DNA of 64,000 bases, taken from Mesorhabditis belari. Its lineage: Eukaryota > Nematoda > Chromadorea > Rhabditida > Rhabditidae. Shown piece by piece: positions 33,600 through 44,530 of this stretch. The position numbers and the translations under genes were made by a program. The stretch is from assembly GCA_958450365.1 (NCBI GenBank), contig CAUEEP010000740.1, positions 3,509,001 through 3,573,000 on the forward strand, read 5' to 3'. The notes beneath the pieces are model-generated. The model saw only the letters and a list, made by a program, of their open reading frames with translations, made no database searches and was not told the DNA's origin. Numbering within the stretch: the first letter of the stretch is position 1; each line of letters begins with the position of its first letter.

Positions 33600-35590
33600 A
33601 ATAAATGAAATCCAATCAATTACCCACAAGAGAAGAGAGATCTAGGTTATTTACTGGCTTTTTAAAAAGTCTAAGGTTTGCATTCTCTTCAATTTATTGA
33701 AAAATTTCAAGGAACAAAGTTCTAGTTTTGAAAGTATGACTACTATGAGCAAAAATATGGAATGGTTTAAAAAGTTGAATAAAAATTAATTCATAAAAGC
33801 TGAAAAAGTCAGCTGTAATTTTCCGGAAAAGATCACATGGGCAAAAGAAAGACCAAGAAAACTCTTTGAAGAGCGAAAGCTTTACTGGATCGTGCGAGTG
33901 AAAAGCGGTTTTGCTGATATCCCTTTTCTTTTCTTTGAGGCTATAAATAATAGATGACACTTTTGTATTTCACAAACAGTGAGGAAACGAGGAGTTTAGA
34001 AAATAAAAAACTTACCCTTTTGAAAAGTGCAAGGTTGGGGGGAATTCTGTGGCCTCAGGGAGTTCTTTCCGCATACCGAGTTTATCAATAAACAGAAGTC
34101 ATAGAGTTATTCAAATTAAATTAGATTTAATTTCCAGCTAAAATACTAAATATATTTTAATAAATAAAAATTTGGTATGCTCAAACGCAACGATGCGGTA
34201 ATTTCCCACTCAACTTCACACAAAAATAAGCGTAAAACAAAAGATTTTAGTAACAAAAGATGAACGTTCCTTAGGCAGTATGCATTACTTTGTAGCTAAA
34301 GTCCTTTCGTTCCTTTTACTCGTACTTTCTGTTTAGAACCAACTAAATGCACCAATTGAACTACAGTTCGTTTCATTAGAAATACCAATTATTTCCTTCA
34401 AAACATTAAAACGGATTTAAAATGTCTTATGTTTAGACCTCTTTTGGGAGCATCAAAACGGGTAGTCAAAAAGGGCTCGATGATGCGGGTTTAGATCACT
34501 TTAGCCAAGGAAACCTATCTTGCTGTTAATAGATAAAAGATAGAGATAGAGCAGATATATAGATAAAAGATAGATAAAAGATAGAGCACAAAATATTCTT
34601 ATGTATAGCTAAATTTTTTGAGAAATTGATCTCAACCACTTCTCTTTCGTAGAGGTTTTTATAAGTTTTCACTAAAAACTCGTTTTCATCTCGAATAGCT
34701 TGAAAGTGAACCCAAATTGACTCAAAAAGATGGGAAATTGAAAAGCCAAACACTTTTTCTTTTGAGCAAATCATGGGTTGAATTTGATGAATTTCCGTTA
34801 TTTTTCACCCGCAAATACGAAAAGTTACTTTCTGGACAGCCTAATAGTTATGGTAAATTTTTGAATCAATTTGGGCACAAAAAAGTGCGCTACTTATTTA
34901 CAATCTGAATTCATTACATTTTGACTAAATTTTTCAAAAATTATAAAACCGTTTCAATGCTGATTAAACAAATTTTTGATAATATAGCCGAAAAATTCTA
35001 TTAAATAGGTTTGAAACAAAAAAAAAGCTACTATTACGTGTAAAACATTCCATGGGAGTATAGCCTAAAGTCTGAACGATCAAAAGAAAAAAAAAGAAAA
35101 GATTAGGGGAAAGGGAGGGAAAAGAGTAATGATCTGTGGTAGGGGATACGAAGGGAAAAGAAAAGCACAAAAAAAAGCGGGAATCCTATCACTGACCGTC
35201 ACAGAGAAGCGTTAAGAAAGAAAATGGATAAAAATTATGGAAAAGAAAAAAAGAACAGAAAAAGTCGTTGTTGCTTGTAGAGATAATGAGAGAAATTGGG
35301 GGGAAAAAGAAGCAAAATACGGTGAAAAGGAAAAGTAGAGCTGAAAAGAGGTTTCGAAACGTTCGGAAGTGATTAGAATGTCAAGAATTTTGAAACAGTC
35401 ACTGGTTCTGAATTCGTAAAGTTTGCATTTGCTAAACGATTTTTTTGATTAAATCAACCAGACAAATACATCAAAGAGTTGTAATTGAATGCCTTGACAT
35501 CTGGTAATAAAAGTTTCTTGATCGACTAGCTTTATTTTACACGATAAAATTAGTAAATAGATGGTAGAAAATTCAAAATAAATACAACTA
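33600..35590. other. Intergenic, no gene seen
   Basis: No exon or RNA gene recognised. 34526-34590 repeats AGATAAAAGATAGAG. Short frames on both strands lack motifs. Confidence 0.45.
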
Positions 35591-35598
35591 ATTGAATC

Positions 35599-35680
35599 AG
35601 GCCCGTAGCCAGAAAAAAATTTCGAGTAGAGGCAAAAAAATTGGAGTCCCTACCGCCCGTCGGCAGCCACCACAATTTTT
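35599..35680. mobile_element. Possible transposon terminus (CAGGCCCGTAGCCAG)
   Basis: CAGGCCCGTAGCCAG followed by an A/G-rich run resembles the conserved terminal sequence of several animal DNA-transposon remnants known from other genomes. No transposase and no partner end were found nearby, so this is tentative. Confidence 0.3.
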
Positions 35681-35867
35681 TCGTTTTCTGTTTTTTGTTT
35701 TGTTGTGCAATTATTCAAATTTTGGACAACGAAATTAAAAATGACAGGATTCTTTGAAGAAAGATGCAACTTTTTAAAGCAACGGGCTGTCTCAGTGTTA
35801 TACGTCTAAAATCTCAAAAAGTTTTGATTTCAAGGAGGGCAAACTTTTTAAAAATGAGACATTTTGT

Positions 35868-36290
35868 CCGGGGTGGGCAAATGGGGGATCTATTCAAGAG
35901 TTGTGCACTCGGACATTTGAGCACCTTTTTTGCTGGAAAAGGCCTTAGGAAAGGTCGTCGAGCTTCAAAAATGTTTTCATAGAAGGGAATAATGCGTAGA
36001 TTCAGAATTCTCGACAAATCAGACCTCGCTGACAGGTACAAATTTGGGCTGTCAAAAAACTCTAAAGTACGCAACTTAACACTGTTCCGCAGTCTCTTTG
36101 CCTTTTAGCCCAAATTTGACGTGTCAGCGAGGTCTGGATTTGTCGAAATTCTGAATCCACGCATACGATTCCCTTCTATGGTAAATATTTTCGAAGCTCT
36201 ATCGACCTTGCCTAAGGCCTTTTCAGCCAAAAAAAAGGTGCGCAAATAATTGGGTGCGGCAAAAAAAAGGTCGCATTTGTCCCACTCCCT
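35868..36290. mobile_element. Palindromic MITE, family E, copy E1
   Basis: The left end (GGGGTGGGCAAATG.., GCACCTTTTTTGCTGG) is inverted at the right (GGTGCGCAAATAATTG.., AAGGTCGCATTTGTCCCACTCCC). Inside, GGCCTTAGGAAAGGTCG / CGACCTTGCCTAAGGCC and AGACCTCGCTGACA / TGTCAGCGAGGTCT are mirrored. E3 at 62944-63350 has the same interior. Confidence 0.85.
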
Positions 36291-36299
36291 ATTTTGCCC

Positions 36300-36900
36300 G
36301 CTTTATGATCATTTCGTCTAAAAATTGAAATGCAAATGTAAATTTGTTTTTGAAATGCTCTGACAAAATATTGTTTGCTGCTTTTGTCTGATATTTAAAA
36401 ACATTCAGTCTCAATAAAAATCCTAGATGACCTTTCCTAATAATTTCTTAAATTTGCGCTCAAATTCTTTTGAAGTAGCTTACTAAAGTTTGCAAAGTTT
36501 GAAAACATTGCAAACGTGCAATGCAAACTACTTGTAACCCCATTCCATAAATATACCCCCAATGTAATCAGTTTTTGATAGTATTGCAATGTTTTAAGTT
36601 TTTTTATATTTATGTTTTAGTACATGAGGGTTATCTTCCACACTTAAAAATTTAAATTTATCAATTTTGACATAACATTCTGATTTTCGGATTGAGTCTC
36701 TACTTAATATGTCTTACTTTATTTACTATTTTATTACTTAATACGTCTTTTGATAGGGTATTGAGTAATAAAATTTGCATAAAAATTAGAACAATGACAA
36801 TTGTTTTAGAATGAAAATGTTTTCTTAGATTTTCTAGATTTTCTAGATTTTCTGAAATAATGTAAACAGGCAAAGCGAAAGCAGAAACTAAATTAGCCTC
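36300..36900. other. Intergenic, no gene seen
   Basis: AT-rich DNA with TTTTCTAGA words near 36820-36850. No exon, repeat array or RNA gene recognised. Confidence 0.4.
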
Positions 36901-36904
36901 CGCG

Positions 36905-37253
36905 CGAAATTATATATATACTTTATCCGACAAGGAAAAAAGACAATGCAAACAGATTGAACAGCGGTAGGACGGAAGAAAGATAACTGATATACAAACA
37001 CAACTACGATTAGACACGTGTATATATGACATTAAAAACTAATTTAAAATTGACAGAGCTACAAGATCGAGCTTATATATTGAGGATTTTAAATAGTTCA
37101 GAGACGAAAAAATATCACAAGGTAACTTATTCCAAATACGAGGAACACGACAAGCAAAAGAATGATACAGTTGGCGGTTATGAAAGCTTTGAAAGGGGGT
37201 AATCTGAAAGTTGTGACTACGAGTTCTTCTGACGTGATTCGAAATTAGCAGTT
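36905..37253 (-). mobile_element. 3' end of a non-LTR retrotransposon (LINE) with reverse-transcriptase C-terminus
   Basis: On the minus strand a frame from about 37253 to the stop at 37039 contains VRRTRSHNF, YHSFACRVPRIWNKLP and an LNYLKSSIYKLDL tail. The pattern HSF..R..R.WN.LP followed by a loosely spaced S/L/K stretch is the standard C-terminus of CR1/Jockey-type reverse-transcriptase proteins. Upstream it is closed by a stop, so the element is 5'-truncated like most LINE copies. 36905-37038 would be its 3' UTR, ending near a TATATATATA run. Confidence 0.75.
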
Positions 37254-37377
37254 AACCGCACCAGCGAAGCAGAGCGGAGCTACTGGTGGGGAAAATTTTA
37301 GTCCCTGAACGGCTGATTTCTTTTTGGGGGCAGGGGGAGGCGGGAGATAACCCATAAGTACCTATTTTTCTATAGTG

Positions 37378-37912
37378 TTGTGTCCGAATTAGATTTCCGT
37401 CCGATTTAGATTCAATCGAAACCGGACGTCCGATTTAGATTGAACTTATCGCGGACGTCCGATTTAGATTACAAGTCTTCATCGGACGTCCGGATTTAGA
37501 CTCAATCTAAATCGGACGTCGAGTATAGGGATTGAATAACAATATAAACAGGAAGCACACAGATGTTCTTAAGCTTGCTTCGCAATCTTCTGCGCTTCTT
37601 CAAAGAAATTTTCAAAGATGACATTTTATGTTAAGCACGTTTATTATTGTTCGATCTAATTGGACGTCCGATATAGACTGTAATCAATAAAAGACCTTGA
37701 AAAATGCAGAAAACTACAGAAAACGCTTAAGAACATATATTAAGCATGTTTATATTATTGTTCATTCCATATAAGATTTAGATTGAATTTGATCGGACGT
37801 CCGATAGTAGACTGTAATCTAAATCGGACGTCCGCGATAAGTTCAATCTAATTCGGACGTCCGATTTAGATTGAATCTAAATCGGACGGAAATCTAAATC
37901 GGACACAACATA
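37378..37912. mobile_element. Large palindromic element, family C, with unique centre
   Basis: Left arm 37378-37525 (TGTGTCCGAATTAGATTTCC.., several GGACGTCCGATTTAGATT words) is inverted at about 37775-37912, ending AATCTAAATCGGACACAACA. The centre (37530-37770) is not part of the short copies. The arms share GGACGTCCGATTTAGAT with the elements at 9938 and 8190. Confidence 0.8.
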
Positions 37913-37954
37913 TACATTAATAACATTTATTCTTTAGGTAATAGAGGACTCGTG

Positions 37955-38042
37955 GGATTTTGGTGGATTCTGGTGGATTCTGGTGAATTCCGAGGAATTC
38001 TGGTGAATTCTGGTGAATTCTGGTTAATTCTGGTTCCTGGAA
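37955..38042. repeat. GGTGAATTCT decamer repeats
   Basis: About eight imperfect copies of TGGTGAATTC / TGGTGGATTC directly follow the family C element. Confidence 0.85.
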
Positions 38043-38049
38043 AGAAAAT

Positions 38050-39355
38050 TTCAATCTGGAGAATCAACTCGGCGTATGAGGGAATCGATTCGATGAGGAA
38101 ACGAATCGATACAAGGAAGATGAGTATTCAACGATTGGGAAAGTTGAGCTGATAAAGACACAAAGAGACTCGTCAAATCCATTCTCCTTGACTGGTTTTC
38201 GGTTAAATTCAACAACTATTTGTATCGTCACCAACGTAGTTATCAACGAGACGATGAGACGGGGACTCATCAACAATATTGGATCTGTTCTTCAAAAATA
38301 TTGGATCGAAAAGTTGTTCTGCTCGTATTACGACGAATGAACAGTATTGTCGGAGAAAATGAACGTTCTCACTTCCTTCTTGGTTGATTTTAAAAGCGTA
38401 TCAATTTGACATCAAAATCAGAGAGTAGGGACATCCACAACAACTCTCAAACAATCAAAATATGATGCTCAACAAAATTTCTGTGCTCGAGATGCACAGT
38501 TCCAAAGTTCAATCGAATTTTTCGAATCGAGTACTATCAAAAAACTGATTACATTGGGGTATACCGAATACCGAATCAGAACCCCTAGTCGATGTGGGGG
38601 TCGGAAAATGTAGCTGACGGTGAGATCTTGTGGGGGATTTGAGTGTTGAGCTTCTGCAAAAGCTTGGAAACCGTCAAATAGTCACCAACTCGGTCACCGC
38701 GGTGTACTACTATTAGAGGAAATACGGTATCTATGAAAATGGGGATGCAAGTAGTTTACAAACGTTAGCAAAGCACTTCAAAAAAAGAATCGAATCGAAT
38801 CGAATTTGACTTTGTTGTTAATTGTTTTTGCAATTTGGCATTTGACAATCTAGTTACTCCAGTCTTACGCTAGATTCTCGTGGATCAGCTATAATATCAA
38901 TTGGTATCCACTAAATCATCCATTAATCTGATACAAGTTTTTGATACTCACAAAAGGTCTAGGATTTTACGAATAGAATTAAGGATGAGTTCAACTTTAA
39001 AACGATTGAACAACATAAGCGTTACAGAATTCTTTTTCTTGATGACATCACCGACAAAACGGTTTGATTTTGATGACATCACCGACAAAACTAACTTTGA
39101 TCAAGCACTTTGATCTGGCTCTTTTTCTTCATGAACTTTAAGTGAGCAATCCACCACAAAATTTTATTTTGTTGTTGTTCTTTTAACGATGTTCGTTATC
39201 AAAACCGCAACCTTCTTCTTGGGTCATATGAGGTGTGAAAAACAAAATGTTTGTGTATTTGTGGCCTTGAAAAAAACCTTTAAAAGCCACTCTTTATTGA
39301 GACTGGGACAGCTAGTCTATTCAACAATTTGAAAATTTCTTTAAGATTACAAATT
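38050..39355. other. Intergenic; truncated family B MITE at 38555-38729
   Basis: 38570-38729 matches the right two-thirds of the element at 54368-54587 (shared GGAAAATGTAGCTGACG, GAGATCT.GTGGGG, GTGTTGA.CTTCTG, CACCGCGGTG..ACTACTATTAGAG.AAATACGGTA). The left terminus is missing. No gene seen in the remainder. Confidence 0.6.
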
Positions 39356-40158
39356 ATGAATTTCAATCTATCCATTTTCTTGTTCACAGTATTTCTTCTC
39401 ACACAGGTGATCTTAAATCATTTACTGATTTAGTTTTAAGATGCTTTTTAGATTTCAAAATGTTCATATCTCCCAACTCAATCCGATGATGGTAATGAAA
39501 AAGAAAACGATGATTATTTTATGGAAGAATGTAAAGATGCAAAGAAAACGTGTCGATTTATGGCTGTAAGTTGCACAAGAACAACGCAAAATGTTTTCTA
39601 AACGATACTAAAAGATTAGTCACTTTATTTCATGAATAAAGTATATACCGTATTTTCTGTAATAGTAGTGCAGTCTGTAATAGTAGTGCAGGCTGGAGGG
39701 GGCTTGAAAAATAGCTAGTGCGCACTACTCACTATTAGAAAAATACGGTAAATACCTTTGAAAACTACAAAAATCCTTACTTACTATTTATTTATTTTCA
39801 GAATTTTTGCACTTTCCCTGGAGTTCGTGCTTCCCATGTCGATTGACATGTCATTTATGTCCTCCACCAACTTATCCAGTACCATCGTGTAAGCTACAAG
39901 ACAAGGGACTAACTATGAGACTTGCTAAAGAAAGGCTTACAATTTAAGAGCAAGAGATTTAACAGCTATTTATTACCGTGATGCTACGTAGTATGGCAGT
40001 CGTTTTAGTAAAAGAAATGGTAATTCATCACCGTATTCAAATGTTTAGTTGGTCCATCAAATTGCAAGAACACGATACCTTCTTGTCCCACTTATTGGAC
40101 TGAATGCTTTCAACCAGAAATTCAAGCAAAATGCCCGAAAACGTGTCGGCTATGTTGA
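39356..40158 (+). CDS. Secreted protein with two ShK/SXC cysteine domains (frame broken in the first)
   Basis: Four exons: 39356-39406 (signal peptide, SIFLFTVFLLTQ), 39452-39565, 39802-39888 and 40049-40158. The second ShK domain, in exon 4, is complete with spacing C-x6-C-x6-C-x8-C-x3-C-x2-C and ends RLC-stop. The first spans exons 2-3: C-x6-C-x6-C is read in one frame, while the last three cysteines (C-x3-C-x2-C) and the junction into exon 4 need another. The 26 bases between the third and fourth cysteine codons are one short of 27 (or two over 24), so a single small indel breaks the frame. ShK/SXC domains occur in nematode surface-coat and secreted proteins and in potassium-channel-blocking peptides of cnidarians. 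Function here is not inferable. A family B MITE (39648-39749) lies in intron 2. Confidence 0.7.
39648..39749. mobile_element. Short MITE, family B, in ShK gene intron
   Basis: ACCGTATTTTCTGTAATAGT at the left and CACTATTAGAAAAATACGGT at the right are inverted. GTAATAGTAGTGCAG is duplicated inside. It fills most of the intron between 39565 and 39802. Confidence 0.8.
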
Positions 40159-40422
40159 TCAGCAAAGTGTTTCATTAAAGGATCGATTGGTTCTTGGTTC
40201 ATTATCGGAAATAAAGCTCATTTAGTGCTGAAACTTTAATAGGTAATAAGCCTTTAAATTCAAAGTGAATCATTTTTTTTTATTTGTTATATGGTCTTGT
40301 GTTTTGTTACACGTCTTTTTTGCCCACGTAATTTGTAGATCTGTTACAATTGGAATATACATGTAATGCTGAAAAACAGCAAAAAAAAAACCAATTAATT
40401 GAATGAAAATAGCTCAATTAGC

Positions 40423-40488
40423 GCTACAGCGAATAATCGCTGCAGCGGTCCATTCCTGAGTTTTTGCTGCAGCGATTATTCGCTGCAG
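40423..40488. repeat. Perfect-stem hairpin CTGCAGCGAATAATCGCTGCAG
   Basis: CTACAGCGAATAATCGCTGCAG at 40423-40445 is inverted at 40466-40488, and each arm is itself nearly self-complementary around ATTAT. It lies between the convergent 3' ends of the ShK and sulfotransferase genes. Confidence 0.75.
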
Positions 40489-40567
40489 AAGTTTTGAATG
40501 GGTTAAACTAATAAAACTTGTATAAATTTATTTGTTTATTTAATAAACTATTTATTAAATAATACTT

Positions 40568-42645
40568 TTATATCTTTGGAAATGGATATAAAAACAAAAC
40601 ATAATCATAAAAATAAACGTATAACAATTTCGCTTTATTTCCGACGAGTTCATTAACTGAAATGGATAAAGAGATTTTGATGCAAGGTTTTTACTTTGAT
40701 GCAAGGCAAAACTTTACCATTTCTCATAGTAAACTCGATTCTTATCGAGAACTGTTTGATGCGCGAGGTATGACCGAGAGACATATCCTAGAAATATTCA
40801 TTTATCATCACATTTTTTTCTGAAACCAACCATATTCGTTGAACAATCGACTCATCGACATCGGATCTCCTCAAGTAATTTCCCAGTGAATTCAAAAATG
40901 GAGATTCTTTGAGAGAGGAATAGTCGAAGAAATTCATAGGAATCCGTCTCTTCATTCAGATCACAGTGCCTGTGATGGTAAATAGCCATTGATAAGAATG
41001 ATTAGTCACAGTTGGATGCGCCGATCCTTTTATGAGTTGGTCAACATGGTCGACACCAGGATTCAAAGCTCTCGCTTACCAGGCACCAGCTCGCTTACAC
41101 AGGACAGCCCTACAGGCACACCCTACCAGGCACAGCTCGCTTACCAGGCACCAGCTCTCGCTTACCAGGCGAACGCTCTACCAATGCTACACCGACAAAT
41201 GTCCCATTGCCGCCAGGGGTAGGGCTTTATTCCTTACTTTACAAATCAAGTCAACTTTTCCCCCAGCTCACTAATCAAAATCGAAAATCGAACAATGAGC
41301 CAGAGGGATTCCTCTCGGAAAAAAATCATTTAGGATCATTTAGATCTTAAAAATCATTTAGAAAACAATCAAACTGCTAGTTTTCATTGAAACAGTTCAG
41401 TATTGACAGAGCTTTATGGTTGAATGATATCCAAAGTGCGCTGCTTAAAAGAAAATTGACCGGTTTAATTATGGTAAAATCTTTAGAAAACATATTTAAC
41501 TAACTATAGCCCTAAAACGACAAAACAACTTTGTGGTGCCATATGCCATAGAGCATTGCTCTCATCAGATCTATCTTCTCTTGAAAATCTCTCGGCATTT
41601 TCGATCAACTTTTCCGATACACATCTCATATCACTGAAACAGCCAAAGCATGGATCTTTCCGGGCTGAATATTTTTGGATTGATAGTTTCAAGAAGAATC
41701 AAACATTATACAGAGCATCATAAACGCGGAAAGAAATCTTTCCAAAGGATCACGCGTAAGAATGAGATTATTCTCTGGGGCTTTTCCGACAAATCTTGAT
41801 CGTACTTGGCTCAGTGTTGAGTAACGGATCGAATCGGCACAACGTCTAGAAACATAAATATAGAAAATTTTGACTGATGAAAACAATTCCTATGCATCTG
41901 CTCTTGTCTTTAGTTTTTATCCAATATAGTTGCATTTTAAGCCAAGAAGCAGAAATAGAGAAGAGAAGTTTTAGAGAAGGCGATCCAAAGGACAAAAATT
42001 GACAAGTATCTGCTATGTTTGATTCAAGAGATTGGGTAAACCTAGAGACAAGAGTAGTGCTTATTAGACATGACCTCAGCTATGGTTTGGTTCTGGTTTC
42101 AGCTCCAGAACCAGAACAGAACTGAACTGAATGTGTTCAGTTCTAGTATTTACAATAGTAGTATGGTTTTCAGGCTGTTTTCAAGCTGAAAGCGATAACA
42201 GAAAGCTTTATTTGAATTCTGTAGCTTGGACACTATTTAAATTCCTTGTTGTCCATACTAGACATAGGAAATTCATCCAAGCCTATTCCACCTTCGTTTT
42301 CTTGGCTGATTTCTCTGAAATTTTGTCTACAGATAGAAATCGACATTTTCAGCTTCTAGACAAAATTTCAGAGCAATCGACCGAGAAAACAAAGGTGGAA
42401 TTAGGTTCGGCTTGGAAGTTCCCCTTGTCTAGTAGTATCGGCAATTCTCATTCAACTCACCTAGCCGTTGATGCAGTTAACGTTTGATTTTCCATTGACT
42501 CTTCCAATGATTGATTCAACAGGCACAATATTCTTGACTAAATCTTTTTTACATTTAAATTCCAATCTTTAAAATAGATCAAAACCATCAATGTTGACAT
42601 GTTTTTCGGGATCAAGCAAACGGCAAGATTGTGTCGAGATGAGAT
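40568..42645 (-). CDS. Family-2 (carbohydrate-type) sulfotransferase, 5' incomplete, one apparent frameshift
   Basis: Minus-strand exons: 42553-42645, 41712-41845, about 41530-41664, 40845-40970, 40718-40787, 40568-40656. The first visible exon has CLIPKNMSTLMVL, the 5'-phosphosulfate-binding-type start of Sulfotransfer_2 proteins. The second has ILTRDPLERFLSAF, the 3'-phosphate-binding RDPxxRF motif. The third has DPCFGCFSDMRC and HMAPQ, the fourth HCDLNEETDSYEF then YSSLKESPF, the fifth GHTSRI, and the last YVYFYDYVLFLYPFPKI-stop. Nematodes have many such type II Golgi enzymes, which move sulfate from PAPS to sugars. The fourth exon needs a one-base shift between the CDLNEETDSYEF and YSSLKES segments. 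The junction from exon 1 to 2 and the third donor are not settled, and N-terminal exons are missing. It could be a pseudogene. It converges on the ShK gene, with stops 410 bp apart. Confidence 0.65.
41085..41190. repeat. CTTACCAGGCACCAGCTCG repeats (intron of sulfotransferase)
   Basis: Four or five GC-rich copies of CTCGCTTACCAGGCACCAGC, unlike the AT-rich surroundings, lie between the third and fourth sulfotransferase exons. Reading frames through them are repeat translations. Confidence 0.8.
42245..42442. mobile_element. Palindromic MITE in sulfotransferase intron
   Basis: TTGTCCATACTAGACATAGG / CCTTGTCTAGTAGTATCGG-like ends, AAGCCTATTCCACCTTCG / AAGGTGGAATTAGG.TTCGGCTT arms and TCTGAAATTTTGTCTA / TAGACAAAATTTCAGA near the centre are inverted. 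The 118-residue open frame over it (42131-42487, +) is a by-product. Confidence 0.8.
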
Positions 42646-42699
42646 CTAGAAAAGAACTTTTGTTTTGACATTCACATTCAGCCAACCAAATAGTCAGGG

Positions 42700-43270
42700 T
42701 ACATCGATAAAAATGGGAGAATGATTTGTTTATTCAAATCTTGAGAATGACTCAAAAATGTTTTATCTCGAAAACCACAGATCCATTGTTTCTAGAAAAT
42801 TGGTGTTTTTAGAAGAAATCAAATCACGAAATCAAATCAAGAAAAGAAATCACGTACACATTCTCATAATATTTCTCCTCAAGTCGATTCAAATAGCTGA
42901 TTCTTTTGAAATGTTCATATTCAAATATTTTTATGTTTTTAGTTTTAGTTTATTTTCTGAATCATTAAAGATCTCAATAGTAAGGGAAATCGCTGTAGAA
43001 ATAGTCAAAAAATTCAACGTTTGAGTCGTCTTATGTTTAGTTGAAAGGGGTTTTTCAAGAAGAAATATTCTAAAAGCTGTTGTATCATTGATAGAATTTT
43101 TCTTTTTGGTTAGATTTGAAAAGTTCATTTCTACATGTTTTTTTGGTTATCCGTTAGAAAGCTAGCAAAATTTACACTTTTAGTCTAAATTGATTGAGTT
43201 ATTGAATTGAATTTACTGAATTGTTCAGAATGAGGAGAACAATTTTTAAACCTTTCAAACATGGAACTTT
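42700..43270. other. No exon found; 5' exons of the sulfotransferase may lie here
   Basis: The sulfotransferase lacks its N-terminal cytoplasmic/transmembrane segment. I could not identify it on the minus strand in this AT-rich stretch. Confidence 0.35.
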
Positions 43271-43525
43271 AATAGAGTGTATTCCTCAGCGAGTAAGTAA
43301 TTACTCGAGTAAATTTGCATGAGTAATTGTCGAGCAATGCGTTTTCTAAAAAGTGCGCCTGCGCGGAAAAATAAAAGAGCCAATTTTGCGCAGGTTTTTC
43401 AAAAAAATCACTTTTACATTGGATGGGATTTCCGACCAACAAATCCGTTAAACGGCTGAGTATCTTTAAAAAGCGTCGTATATAATGCGGGGCACGTCAT
43501 TTTTGCGTCATTTTTGCGATAATTT

Positions 43526-44010
43526 TGGGGGTGGGACAAATGCGACCTTTTTGAGCACCCGCACATTTGCGCACCTTTTTTCCCGCACCTTGCCCATTAG
43601 CGCACCTTTTTCGCGTTTTAAAAAAGCCCTAAAAAGCTAATATTAACCAATTTCTATTCCAGTAGTTGTTTTTCTAGGTAATTTGAGGGTGTCGAATTCA
43701 AATTTTGACATAACAGAGCGTCTGGAACCAATTTTGAAAGAAAAAACGGCTAGATCAAATTACAGAAAATTGTCGATTTTTCTCTTTGTATAAATCCGTT
43801 CGTTCGCTTCCACAAGCTCTGATATGCCAAAATTTCGATTCTACGCCCTAAAATTACCTAGAAAAACAACTTTTGGAATAGAAATTGGTTAACATTAGCT
43901 TTTTAGAGCTTTTTTAAAACGCGAAAAAAAGTGCGCTAATGGGCTAAGGGCGGGGAAAAAGGTGCGCAAATGCCCGGGTGCGCAAAAAAAGGTCGCATTG
44001 TCCCACTCCC
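43526..44010. mobile_element. MITE family E, copy E2, different interior
   Basis: The ends GGGTGGGACAAATGCGACC.. and ..GGTCGCATTGTCCCACTCCC, with the GCGCACC / GGTGCGC subterminal words, are those of E1 and E3. The interior is different: CCCTAAAAAGCTAA..TTAACCAATTTCTATTCC and its inverse, plus TTTTAGGGCG / ACCTAGGTAATTT words. Confidence 0.85.
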
Positions 44011-44147
44011 GGTTTTTCAAAAAAAAATCATTTTTTACATTGGATGGGATTTCCGACCAAATCAGTTAAACGGCTGAGTATCTTTAAAAAGTGTCGTATA
44101 CAATGCCGGGCTCGTGATTTTTGCGTCATATTTGCGTGGGGTAGTTA

Positions 44148-44530
44148 AAACAGCGCCATGATAGAAAACGTTCAAAAGTGCCGTCAAATTTCCAAAATCA
44201 AAAACCCTTGCCGGTTTCTATAACGATTACATTCTGTTTTTTGCTGGGTGAAACAGTTTTCTAAAAAGTTAATATTCCCAGATAAAAGAGCACTCAAAAT
44301 GGGTCTCTAAAGATATTCAGTTAACCAACTGAGTATCACTAGACACACATTTTGAGTGCTCTTTTATCTGTGAAATATTAACTTTTAGAAAATTGTTTCA
44401 CCCATCATGTAGCCAAGAAACGCAAGGAATTTTTTGGTATAAAACTTGAACCGCTTGGTTTTTTTGACTGTGAGAAATTTGACACGCTATTTTGGAACGT
44501 TTTCTATTATGGCGCTGTTTTGACCTACCC
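44148..44530. mobile_element. Palindromic MITE, family F
   Basis: GGTAGTTAAAACAGCGCCAT at the left is inverted as ATGGCGCTGTTTTGACCTACC at the right. GAAAACGTTCAAAA / GGAACGTTTTC and GAGCACTCAAAATG / TTTTGAGTGCTCTTTTATC are further mirrored. Confidence 0.85.

Noticed and set aside
42131..42487. 118-residue plus-strand frame that looks like a small secreted protein
   Set aside because: The frame runs through both arms of a palindromic element in a sulfotransferase intron.
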